A model generated the notes under the pieces. That model saw only the letters and a list, made by a program, of their open reading frames with translations. It was not told where the DNA came from and did no database searches. A stretch of DNA of 64,000 bases. Origin: Streptomyces sp. CC0208 (lineage in GTDB: Bacteria > Actinomycetota > Actinomycetes > Streptomycetales > Streptomycetaceae). The stretch is taken from the NCBI RefSeq assembly GCF_003443735.1, contig NZ_CP031969.1, forward strand, positions 7,068,001 to 7,132,000, in the 5' to 3' direction. Position numbers and translations under genes: made by a program. Shown here piece after piece: positions 33,694 through 42,103 of this stretch (positions are counted from its first letter, which is position 1; every line of letters starts with the position of its first letter).

Positions 33694-34320
33694 ATGAGTA
33701 CGGCGGAGGAGACGGCCGACGGCGAGCTGTCGGCGTGGGGTGAGGTCACGCCCGACGCGGCGCGGCGGCTGCTCGTCGCCGCGGTGGAGGCGTTCGCCGA
33801 GCGCGGCTACCACGCCACCACGACCCGGGACATCGCGGGCCGGGCCGGGATGAGCCCCGCCGCGCTCTACATCCACTACAAGACCAAGGAAGAGCTGCTC
33901 CACCGCATCAGCCGGATCGGCCACACGAAGGCGCTGGAGATCCTCCAGGTCGCCGCCCGCGGCGAGGGCACCGCGACCGAGCGGCTCGCGGACGCGGTGA
34001 GCTCCTTCGTACGCTGGCACGCGGGCGGCCGTACCACCGCCAGGGTCGTCCAGTACGAGCTGGACTCCCTCGGCCCCGACGCCCGTGCCGAAATCCTCGA
34101 CCTGCGCCGCCAGTGCGACGCCGTGGTGCGCGGGATCATCGAGGACGGCGTGGCCTCCGGCGAGTTCGACGTGCTCGACGTCAAGGGCACCACGCTCGCC
34201 GTCATGTCGCTCTGCATCGACGTGGCCCGCTGGTTCAACGTCGACGGTCCCTGGACACCCGACGAGGTCGGCGCGCTCGACGCCGACCTCGTGCTGCGGA
34301 TGGTGGCCGCGGCGAAGTAG
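33694..34320 (+). CDS. TetR family regulator next to MaoC dehydratase
   Basis: 208 residues. HTH: TTTRDIAGRAGMSPAALYIH followed by YKTKEELLHRISR, then a ligand domain (FVRWHAGGRTTARVVQYELD) like that of KstR-type and fatty-acid-linked regulators. The same palindrome occurs in its own promoter and in that of the convergent maoC gene 4 nt downstream, so it probably represses itself and maoC in response to an acyl-CoA-like ligand. Confidence 0.9.
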   Translation: MSTAEETADGELSAWGEVTPDAARRLLVAAVEAFAERGYHATTTRDIAGRAGMSPAALYIHYKTKEELLHRISRIGHTKALEILQVAARGEGTATERLADAVSSFVRWHAGGRTTARVVQYELDSLGPDARAEILDLRRQCDAVVRGIIEDGVASGEFDVLDVKGTTLAVMSLCIDVARWFNVDGPWTPDEVGALDADLVLRMVAAAK

Positions 34321-34324
34321 CTGC

Positions 34325-34786
34325 TCAGAGGTAGTACCGGGACACCGACTCCGCGACGCACACCGGCTTGTCTCCGCCCTCGCGCTCCACGCTGAAGGCG
34401 ACGGTGACCTGGACGCCGCCCGCCACGTCGTCGACGCCGGTGATCTGCGCGGTGGCGCGCAGCCGGGAGCCCACGGGTACCGGCGCGGGGAAACGCACCT
34501 TGTTCGTCCCGTAGTTGACGCCCATCTTCACGCCCTCCACCTTGATCAGCTGCGGTCCGAACAGCGGCAGCAGTGACAGGGTGAGATAGCCGTGCGCGAT
34601 GGTGGTGCCGAAAGGCCCCGCGGCGGCCTTCTCCGGATCGACGTGGATCCACTGGTGGTCACCGGTGGCCTCCGCGAACAGGTCGATGCGCTTCTGGTCG
34701 ACCTCCAGCCAGTCGGTGTACCCCAGCTGCTCGCCCACCGCCGCCTTCAGGTCGTCGGCGCCCGTGAAGATTCTCGGCTCTGCCAT
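34325..34786 (-). CDS. MaoC family (R)-specific enoyl-CoA hydratase-like protein
   Basis: 153 residues, a single hot-dog fold. The hydratase motif is seen in DLFAEATGDHQWIHVDPEKA followed by GPFGTTIAHGYLTLSLLP, with the Asp/His pair expected for catalysis. It would hydrate a trans-2-enoyl-CoA. AAGGAGG lies before the ATG. A perfect TetR operator lies 27 nt upstream. Confidence 0.92.
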   Translation of the reverse strand: MAEPRIFTGADDLKAAVGEQLGYTDWLEVDQKRIDLFAEATGDHQWIHVDPEKAAAGPFGTTIAHGYLTLSLLPLFGPQLIKVEGVKMGVNYGTNKVRFPAPVPVGSRLRATAQITGVDDVAGGVQVTVAFSVEREGGDKPVCVAESVSRYYL

Positions 34787-34812
34787 GTCCCGGCCTCCTT
34801 GCCGCACAATAT

Positions 34813-34828
34813 CTAAGCGACTGCTTAG
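34813..34828. promoter_or_regulatory. operator CTAAGC-GACT-GCTTAG before maoC
   Basis: A perfect inverted repeat with 6-bp arms and 4-bp spacer, 27 nt upstream of the maoC ATG and 48 nt upstream of soxR on the other strand. A near-identical copy precedes the TetR gene at 33694. Confidence 0.75.
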
Positions 34829-34875
34829 CATGGTCGGCCGGGAAGCCCCTGTCAACGGACCGCGAGGGTGAGGGC

Positions 34876-35415
34876 ATGGGTAGGCTTCGAGGGGTGCCCC
34901 AGATTCCCGAGAAGATCCATGAACTCACGGTCGGCCAGCTCGCCGCCCGCAGCGGCGCCGCCGTCTCCGCCCTGCACTTCTACGAGTCCAAGGGCCTGAT
35001 CAGCAGCCGGCGCACCACCGGCAACCAGCGCCGCTACACCCGTGACGCGCTGCGCCGGGTCGCGTTCGTGCGGGCCGCCCAACGCGTCGGCATCCCCCTG
35101 GCCACGATCCGCGACGCCCTCTCCGAACTCCCCGAGGAACGCACCCCCACCCGCGAGGACTGGGCCCACCTCTCCGAGGCCTGGCGCTCCGAACTCGACC
35201 AACGCATCCAGCAGTTGAACCGCCTCCGCGACCACCTCACCGACTGCATCGGCTGCGGCTGCCTCTCCCTGGACACCTGCGTCCTGTCCAACCCGGACGA
35301 CGTCTTCGGCGACCGGCTGACCGGTTCGCGGCTGCTGGTGGAGCAGGGCGGGGCCCGGCGGAAGAACGGTCGCCGGGAACCGGAACGGCGGGAGGCGGCG
35401 GACGAGTGCTGCTGA
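34876..35415 (+). CDS. soxR: SoxR redox-sensing MerR family regulator
   Basis: 179 residues. MerR HTH (LTVGQLAARSGAAVSALHFY, ESKGLISSRRTTGNQRRY), a dimerisation helix, and the iron-sulfur motif C-x2-C-x-C-x5-C in CIGCGCLSLDTC. In Streptomyces, SoxR is oxidised by redox-active secondary metabolites such as actinorhodin rather than serving a general superoxide response. ATG 34876 has a GAGGGTGAGGG ribosome site; GTG 34894 (beginning PQIPEKIHEL) is a credible alternative matching my memory of homologues. Confidence 0.95.
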   Translation: MGRLRGVPQIPEKIHELTVGQLAARSGAAVSALHFYESKGLISSRRTTGNQRRYTRDALRRVAFVRAAQRVGIPLATIRDALSELPEERTPTREDWAHLSEAWRSELDQRIQQLNRLRDHLTDCIGCGCLSLDTCVLSNPDDVFGDRLTGSRLLVEQGGARRKNGRREPERREAADECC

Positions 35416-35535
35416 GCCGTGCAGGAGGCCGCGGTGTCCCGGTGAAACCGCTGATGCCTCCTCCCGGTACCTGGTAGCGTCGCGATCTTCGGCCGGTGGC
35501 GACACTGCACCGGAGTCCTGACGGGTTCAACTCCC

Positions 35536-36270
35536 ATGACCTCAACAGCCCTTGCCGCGGCCCTCGACGACATCGACAGCGTCTTCAACGGCTTCGCCAG
35601 TCCCACCGAGAGCGGCTGCGAGCGGTGTTACCTCCCCGAGGAGACGGCATACCTGCGTACGCCGTACACGCGGGTGCCCGCCGATCTGGTCCGCCGGTTC
35701 GCCTTCGAGGGTCCCGGTCACTTCGAGGATCACGCGGCGGTGATGCGCCGTCTCCTGCCGCAGACCGCGCACGCCATGGCCGACGGCAGCCTGAGGGGCA
35801 TCGGCTGGTCGGAGCACGGCCTGAGCCGGGTGGACTGGTGGGCCTGGCCGCCCGAGCAGGCGGCGGCCGTCGAGGCGTTCGTGCACGCGTGGTGGGACGA
35901 CACGCTCACGACGCCCGAACCGCCGTACCCCGTCCCCGACGTGTTCGAGACCTGTGCCACGATCCTGGACGACCTGACCCCGCTTCTCGACCGCTTCCGA
36001 ACGCAGCCGGTCGTCGAGGCGCACGTGGTGAGTTGTACGAGGGCCTGGATGTTCGACCTGATCACCGACGACTCGCCGTTCCACTGGTGGCATCGCGGTG
36101 ACGACGGCGTCCTGGTGACCGCGCTCCAGTCCTGGCTGGCGGCCCACGCGCCCGCCTGCCTCCGCGGCCAGGGCGAGCCCGACCTGGCGAAAAAGGCCGA
36201 ACTCCTCGCCCTGCCCTACGACGACCGCTGGGACCACCCGAACTGGACCAGTGCCTCCGCCACCAACTGA
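35536..36270 (+). CDS. conserved hypothetical protein
   Basis: 244 residues, soluble, rich in Trp and acidic residues. Notable segments are SGCERCYLPEETAYLRTPY (with a CxxC), DWWAWPPEQAAAVEAFVHAW and FHWWHRGDDGVLVTALQSWL. No signal peptide, membrane segment or known catalytic motif is visible, and I cannot name the family. Codon usage is native. Its last 55 nt overlap the convergent BKACE gene, an unusually long overlap. Confidence 0.75.
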   Translation: MTSTALAAALDDIDSVFNGFASPTESGCERCYLPEETAYLRTPYTRVPADLVRRFAFEGPGHFEDHAAVMRRLLPQTAHAMADGSLRGIGWSEHGLSRVDWWAWPPEQAAAVEAFVHAWWDDTLTTPEPPYPVPDVFETCATILDDLTPLLDRFRTQPVVEAHVVSCTRAWMFDLITDDSPFHWWHRGDDGVLVTALQSWLAAHAPACLRGQGEPDLAKKAELLALPYDDRWDHPNWTSASATN

Positions 36271-36938
36271 GCGTTGGAGAGAGCAGGTTGACCCTCCGGC
36301 AGGACCAGCGTGTCCTCCAGGCCGATCCGGGTCGCGAGGCCCAGGCGGCCCGCCAGCCGCAGCACCGGCCAGGCGCCGCCGTCCTCGCCGTGCAGCAGCA
36401 CAGGGCGGCCGTGCGCCGCGCCGAGCTCGGTGAGAAGCGCGCGGGCCGAGGCCTCCGCCGTCTCGGTGTCCGTCACCTCCGCGAGCACGCGCAGCACCTT
36501 CGGCCCGAGCGGAGACACCGCGAACCGGGCCGCCGCGTCCGTGCCCGACCAGATGCCCGCCTCCACACCGATCCCCAGGTCGATCAACGCGGCGGCCGTC
36601 TCCTCGGCGCCCGGCTCGTGCCAGTTCACCGAGGCGTGGTCGGGCAGCACGGTCCAGCTCCGGACACGGGCGAGGCGGGTCGTCGGGTCCGGTTCCGCCC
36701 AGGCGCCGGTGGTCACACCGACCGGGACCGACACCCGCGCACGGATCGCCTCAAGGGTCGCCGCGACCACCCGCGGCGACAGACTGTCCTGCCCACAAGG
36801 TGTCTTGGGGTGGACATGGATGTCCGTGGCGCCCGCCGCGACGGCCTCGGCCGCCGCCTGCGCCAGGGACTCGGGCGTGAGCGGCACCGCCGTACCGTCG
36901 GCGGCCCCGCGCGGGCCGTTGAGACACACCTGCACCAT
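36216..36938 (-). CDS. BKACE family (DUF849) beta-keto acid cleavage enzyme
   Basis: 240 residues. The TIM-barrel metal motif HxH appears in DIHVHPKTPCGQDSLSP, and LVLPEGQPALSNAQLVAEAL closes the barrel. Family enzymes condense a beta-keto acid with acetyl-CoA to give acetoacetate and a new CoA thioester; the first member acts on 3-keto-5-aminohexanoate. The real substrate here is unknown. It is shorter than typical members (about 270-300) and overlaps the preceding hypothetical gene by 55 nt on opposite strands. Confidence 0.82.
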   Translation of the reverse strand: MVQVCLNGPRGAADGTAVPLTPESLAQAAAEAVAAGATDIHVHPKTPCGQDSLSPRVVAATLEAIRARVSVPVGVTTGAWAEPDPTTRLARVRSWTVLPDHASVNWHEPGAEETAAALIDLGIGVEAGIWSGTDAAARFAVSPLGPKVLRVLAEVTDTETAEASARALLTELGAAHGRPVLLHGEDGGAWPVLRLAGRLGLATRIGLEDTLVLPEGQPALSNAQLVAEALVQFGWSQRSS

Positions 36939-37027
36939 TCCTCGATGGTGCCAGGCGGCACCGACAGCTCACACTGTCCAACAGGGGGTGCGGCATCCCC
37001 GGCGCACCCCCGGCGCGCTCGTACGCT

Positions 37028-37630
37028 CTAGGCCGACATCAGCAACAGTCCGCGCCTGGCGTCCGCCAGGGCCTCGGAGGTGAGCACGGGCCGCGGCACC
37101 AGGATTCCGCAGTCCGCGCAGACCGGGCCGGTCGAGGGTTCATGGTCCAGTTCGTACTTCCAGACGAGCCGCTCCCCGTCGCACACCGGGCACACCGCGC
37201 CCGGCTCGCGCTCCAGCGCGGAGATCAGCCTACGCAGCACCTCGGCCAGTGAGTCATCGGGGTGCACCCGGGGGTCGTCGCACCATGCGACTCCGAACCC
37301 GCCCCAGGTCAGCCGGTGCCAGTCGTCCACACTGCCCGGCCTGCGCAACCCGTCGTGCTTCTCCTTCTTGCGCCGCTCGGCGAACTCGACCTCGTAGGCA
37401 AGCCAGACCGAACGGGCCTCCTCCAGTTCCTCCAGTGCGGCCACGAGCCGCGCCGGGTCGGGGGAGCGGTCCTCGGGACCGAATCCCGCCCGGGAGCACA
37501 AGTGGTCCCAGGTCGCCCTGTGCCCGTAAGGAGCGAACCGCTCAAGGCACTTGCGCAGCGAGTAGCGCCGAAGCGCCAGATCGCACCGCGGATCCCGCAC
37601 CTGTCTCGCCAGACTCCGGAAACCGGCCAT
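37028..37630 (-). CDS. hypothetical protein with C-terminal zinc ribbon
   Basis: 200 residues. The first 130 are helical and charged (LEELEEARSVWLAYEVEFAE, RRKKEKHDGL). The C-terminus has two Cys pairs, CPVCDG and CADCGI, about 25 residues apart, typical of a zinc ribbon. No catalytic motif is visible and I do not recognise the family. It lies alone between the BKACE gene and the divergent penicillin acylase. Confidence 0.75.
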   Translation of the reverse strand: MAGFRSLARQVRDPRCDLALRRYSLRKCLERFAPYGHRATWDHLCSRAGFGPEDRSPDPARLVAALEELEEARSVWLAYEVEFAERRKKEKHDGLRRPGSVDDWHRLTWGGFGVAWCDDPRVHPDDSLAEVLRRLISALEREPGAVCPVCDGERLVWKYELDHEPSTGPVCADCGILVPRPVLTSEALADARRGLLLMSA

Positions 37631-37865
37631 CGCCCTGCACCTCCGTCACACCTGCACCTGTACTTCGGTCACTTCGGCGTTGTCACCGAGCGGACTTCGC
37701 TCGGCGTTGCCGAATAGACGTATCGACAAGCGATTTGGCTCCATCCGATTTCCGATGCCCCCCATAAGCTCGAGAACCCCTGCCAAAACTTGACGCATGC
37801 TCATCTTCAATCCCGGGGATACCGGCGGTAACGTCCGGCCACACCCCCCGTCGGTTGGAGCTGCC

Positions 37866-40652
37866 ATGCCTCGACGCGCCTCGCGCACCGCACTCGACAG
37901 ACTGAGAACTCCCGGCACACTCACCGGGTTCCTGAAGTCCGCATCCATATGCGTCCTGATTGCCGGTCTTTTGTCCCCGCTCGCCCAGACCGCTTCGGCC
38001 GCCGAGGTCACAGCGGCGAACGACTACTGCGGCGGCCAGTGTTCCGACATCCTGCCGCCCGGCGAGAACGGCAACGCGACCCTCGCGCAGGTCCTCCTCA
38101 ACCAGGCCTTCGGCACCCAGCCCGACCACGCCGAGGACCAGCTCGGCCCCTACGCCAACCTGGCCAAGGGGTACCCCACCCTCACCAACTCCACCATCAA
38201 CACCTTCTTCAACGACGCGTCCTTCGGGGTCCCGTCCGACCAGGTCGCCTCCACCCTGAGCCCGGCCGGCCGCACCGACGTGACGATCGTCCGTGACAAG
38301 AAGACGGGCGTGCCGCACATCACCGGTACCACCCGATACGGCACCGAGTTCGGCGCGGGCTATGCGGCCGCCCAGGACCGGCTGTGGCTCATGGACGTCT
38401 TCCGGCACGTGGGCCGCGGCCAGCTGACCGCCTTCGCGGGCGGCGCCGCCTCCAACCAGGGCCTGGAGCAGCAGTTCTGGCGCAACGCGCCCTACAGCGA
38501 GGCCGACCTCCAGGCGCAGATCGACAACGCGGTCGCGGCCAACGGTGCCCGCGGCCAGCAGGCCCTCGCCGACGCCAACGCCTATCTCGCCGGCATCAAC
38601 TCCTACATCGACGCCTCGGACAGCGGCCGCTACTTCCCGGGCGAGTACGTCCTGACCGGCCACAAGGACTCGGTCACCAACGCCGGCACCATCGACCACT
38701 TCAAGATCACCGACCTGGTCGCGCTGGCCTCCGTCATCGGCTCCCTGTTCGGCTCCGGGGGCGGCGGCGAGGTCAACAACGCGATCTCGCTGATGGCCGC
38801 CCAGGAGCACTACGGCGTGACGAAGGGCACCGAGGTCTGGGAGTCCTTCCGCGAGCGCAACGACCCCGAGGCCGTCCTCACCGTCCACAACGGCGAGAGC
38901 TTCCCGTACGCCAGCAAGCCCGCGAACGCGCAGGGCGAGGCGCTGCCCGACGCCGGTTCGGTGACCACCGAGCCCCTGGTCTACGACCCCACGGGCACCG
39001 GCGCCGACCAGAGCGCGAGCGCGGCCTCCGCCACGGCGACCGCGAACGCCCTCACCTCCGCCAAGCGCGGCATGTCCAACGCCCTTGTGGTGAGCGGCAA
39101 GTACACCGCCAGCGGCCACCCGGTCGCCGTCTTCGGACCGCAGACCGGCTACTTCGCCCCCCAGCTCCTCATGCTCCAGGAGATCCAGGGCCCCGGCATC
39201 AGCGCCCGCGGCGCCTCCTTCGCTGGCCTGAGCATGTACGTGGAACTCGGCCGCGGCCAGGACTACTCGTGGTCCGCCACGACCTCCGGCCAGGACATCA
39301 TCGACACCTACGCCGTCGAGCTGTGCCAGGACGACTACCACTACCTCTACCACGGCACCTGCACGGCCATGGACAAGATCGAGCAGAAGAACTCCTGGGC
39401 CCCGACCACGGCCGACGGCACCGCCGCGGGGTCGTACACGATGAGGGTCTGGCGCACGAAGTACGGCCCCGTCGAGTACCGGGCGACCGTCGGCGGCAAG
39501 AAGGTGGCCTACACCACCCTGCGCTCCTCCTACCTGCACGAGGCCGACTCGATCATCGGCTTCCAGATGCTGAACGACCCGGACTACGTCAAGAGCCCAC
39601 AGACCTTCCAGAGCGCGGTGCAGCACATCAACTACACCTTCAACTGGTTCTACGCCGACTCCACGCACACCGCGTACTACAACAGCGGGAACAACCCGGT
39701 GCGCGCGTCCGGCGTCGACGCCGAGTTCCCGGTGTGGGCGCAGTCGGCGTACGAGTGGAAGAACTGGAACCCGACGACGAACACCGCCGACTACACACCG
39801 GCCTCCGCGCACCCCAACTCCATCGACCAGGACTACTACATCTCCTGGAACAACAAGCAGGCCAAGGACTACACGACCGCGCCCTGGGGCGACGGGTCCG
39901 TGCACCGCGGCAACTTGCTGGAGGACCGGGTGAAGAAGCTGGTCGCCGCAGGCGGGGTCACCCGGACCTCGCTGGTGAAGGCCATGGCCGACGCGTCCCT
40001 CGCCGACCTGCGCGCGGAGGACGTCCTCCCGGACCTGCTCAAGGTGATCAACAGCTCGACGGTCACCGACTCCACGGCCGCGGCCGCGGTGAGCAAGCTC
40101 CAGGCGTGGCTGACAGCGGGCGGCAAGCGCACCGAGACCTCGGCGGGCTCGAAGAAGTACGCCGACGCCGACGCGGTCCGCATCCTGGACGCGTGGTGGC
40201 CGCTGCTGGCGAAGGGCATCTTCGAACCGGGCCTCGGCACCGGCCTGTACACCGCCATGCAGGCCAACCTGCCCGTCGACGAGTCCCCGTCGGCCGCGCA
40301 CGGCCCCACCGGCGCCCACGCGGGCAGCTCCTTCCAGTACGGCTGGTGGAGCTACGTCGACAAGGACGTCCGCGCGGTGTTCGGTGAGAGCGTGCAGGGC
40401 CCGCTGGCGGACAAGTACTGCGGCGGCGGCAGCCTCAGTGCCTGCCGGGACGTCCTGATCAGCACCCTGAAGACCGCGGCCGGCAAGACCACGGCCCAGG
40501 TCTACCCCGGCGACACCCTGTGCTCGGCGGGCGACCAGTGGTGCGCCGACTCGATCGTCCAGCGCACCCTGGGCGGCATCAAGCACTACAACATCAGCTG
40601 GCAGAACCGCCCGACCTTCCAGCAGGTGGTGGAGTTCACCTCGCACCGATAG
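37866..40652 (+). CDS. secreted penicillin acylase family protein
   Basis: 928 residues. A signal peptide (about 1-45, SASICVLIAGLLSPL then TASAAE) precedes the alpha chain. The Ntn-hydrolase nucleophile is Ser404 in KRGMSNALVVSGKYT, where autocleavage creates the beta chain; PQTGYFAPQLLMLQEIQGPG and the later Asn/Arg region are typical of the family. Members hydrolyse amide bonds of penicillins, cyclic lipopeptides or acyl-homoserine lactones. The residue before Ser is Met rather than the usual Gly. Start at ATG 37866, directly before the basic signal region. Confidence 0.92.
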   Translation: MPRRASRTALDRLRTPGTLTGFLKSASICVLIAGLLSPLAQTASAAEVTAANDYCGGQCSDILPPGENGNATLAQVLLNQAFGTQPDHAEDQLGPYANLAKGYPTLTNSTINTFFNDASFGVPSDQVASTLSPAGRTDVTIVRDKKTGVPHITGTTRYGTEFGAGYAAAQDRLWLMDVFRHVGRGQLTAFAGGAASNQGLEQQFWRNAPYSEADLQAQIDNAVAANGARGQQALADANAYLAGINSYIDASDSGRYFPGEYVLTGHKDSVTNAGTIDHFKITDLVALASVIGSLFGSGGGGEVNNAISLMAAQEHYGVTKGTEVWESFRERNDPEAVLTVHNGESFPYASKPANAQGEALPDAGSVTTEPLVYDPTGTGADQSASAASATATANALTSAKRGMSNALVVSGKYTASGHPVAVFGPQTGYFAPQLLMLQEIQGPGISARGASFAGLSMYVELGRGQDYSWSATTSGQDIIDTYAVELCQDDYHYLYHGTCTAMDKIEQKNSWAPTTADGTAAGSYTMRVWRTKYGPVEYRATVGGKKVAYTTLRSSYLHEADSIIGFQMLNDPDYVKSPQTFQSAVQHINYTFNWFYADSTHTAYYNSGNNPVRASGVDAEFPVWAQSAYEWKNWNPTTNTADYTPASAHPNSIDQDYYISWNNKQAKDYTTAPWGDGSVHRGNLLEDRVKKLVAAGGVTRTSLVKAMADASLADLRAEDVLPDLLKVINSSTVTDSTAAAAVSKLQAWLTAGGKRTETSAGSKKYADADAVRILDAWWPLLAKGIFEPGLGTGLYTAMQANLPVDESPSAAHGPTGAHAGSSFQYGWWSYVDKDVRAVFGESVQGPLADKYCGGGSLSACRDVLISTLKTAAGKTTAQVYPGDTLCSAGDQWCADSIVQRTLGGIKHYNISWQNRPTFQQVVEFTSHR

Positions 40653-40698
40653 AAGTGCCAATAGAAGTACCGGCAGCTGTACGGCCGTTGGCGGCGGG

Positions 40699-41998
40699 TC
40701 AGTGGATACGGCCCGCCGCCAGCACCAGCCGGGCCAGCTCGCGGTGGCAGATGTCGCTGTGCGCGCCCGCGGGCGGTCCGCCGCGTCTGACGACGGCGGC
40801 CGCGTCGACGTTCACACACCCCTTCACGGGGAGCCTCGTCGCAGCCTCGGCGAGCTCCAGGAAGGCCGTACCCGGCACGGCCTGCACCCCGTCGTGCCCC
40901 ATCGCACCCCACTTGGCGCCCAGCGTCCGGCCGATGTCGAAGGCCGCGACACCCCGGGCGTCACCCGCCATCCGCGAGGCCAGCGGATACAGGGTGCCCA
41001 GCGCCGAGTCATGGCGGGAGTAACAGCACACCAGCGGCCCGTCGACGCGGTTGTGCTGGCCCTGGAGCACCCCTCCCGCCCGTGCGTCGTGCGGCAGCCG
41101 GGCCGCGAACGCGTAGTGGGAGAAGGCCCCTTGGAGCAGCGTGACGGACTTGACCGTCCGCACCCCCTGGGGCAGCCCGCGCAGCGCGAACGACACCAGC
41201 CGCGCACCGAAGCTGTGTCCCACGAGGTGCACCCGCACCCCGGGCGCCGCCTGCGCGAGCTGCCCGACCACCCGGCCGAGCCCGCGCTCGCCGACCGTGC
41301 CCGCGCGCCGCTTCATCGCGTAGTACGTCCCCTGCCGCAGCAGTTCGTGCGCCCCGTCCCACGGGTTGGGAATCGTGAACTCCCGCGCCTCGCCGGGTGA
41401 TTCGAGATGGGTGAGGGCCTGCGCGAACTCCTCGCACACCTCCGCCGCCGACCCGGCGAAGATTCTCCGGCTCGTCCTGCGGCACCCCCTCCGCCAGCGT
41501 GTCCGCCCCGAACAGCGCCTGCGGCCCCGGCGGCACGACCTCCACCAGCATCCGCACCAGCCGCCCGAACTCCTCCAACTCGGCTTCCTCACGCGGCTGC
41601 TGGTCCAGCAACCGGGCCAACCGGTCGATCACGGTGGCCCGGCCAGGGAAGGCCTCGAGCAGCGCGTGCCGGGTGTCCTTGTCGAGCACCGGACGCGGCG
41701 GCAGCTCGGCGGCCACCGCCCGCGGGAAGTCCGGGATCGGCTCGTCCGAGAACCGCATCGACGGCCATACGACCCCCACGTACCCGAGCCTCGCCGCCGG
41801 CGCGAGCTCCGGGAACGGCGCGAAGAAGTGGCCGCAGAGCCGGGTCGCCGCCGAGCGGTCGCTGTTCCAGCCGTGCGAGAGGACGACCAGGTCCCCGACC
41901 CCGCGGTCCACCACCTCCGCGAGCAGCCGGTCCCGTCGGCCGGGGTCCGGGTCCCCGTCCGCGTCGAACGTCAGCTCCCAGTACGGCGTCACGCTCAT
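40699..41998 (-). pseudogene. alpha/beta hydrolase interrupted by a 1-nt frameshift
   Basis: Two reading frames together make one 432-residue hydrolase. The first (from the ATG at 41998) carries LVVLSHGWNSDRSAA and runs to EGVPQDEPE; the second continues IFAGSAAEVCEEFAQAL and holds the nucleophile elbow LVGHSFGARLVSFAL. Removing one T at 41463-41464 (GATTC to GATC) restores the frame as DEPEIFAGSAAE. Both halves keep normal codon bias, so the change is recent or a sequencing error. Upstream it lies 14 nt or more from the NamZ gene on the same strand. Confidence 0.8.
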
Positions 41999-42103
41999 CG
42001 CCGGATCCGCCATCACCGACCACCTCGTCCCCCGTAGTGGTGCGTATCGTCCTGCTACCGGGCGAACTTGGCCATACTCGACGGCTCATCTGTACGCGAC
42101 GGC

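Noticed and set aside
33290..33743. Three overlapping short frames before the TetR gene
   Set aside because: No ribosome sites, no family likeness, and the TetR operator and promoter lie inside them.
37683..40661. A 992-codon open frame antisense to the penicillin acylase
   Set aside because: High GC content leaves the opposite strand open. The text is Val/Gly/Arg/Asp-rich with no motif, while the plus strand encodes a clear Ntn-hydrolase.
41455..41470. Programmed frameshift in the hydrolase gene
   Set aside because: There is no slippery heptamer or downstream pseudoknot-like stem at the site, and the family does not use frameshifting; a one-base insertion is simpler.
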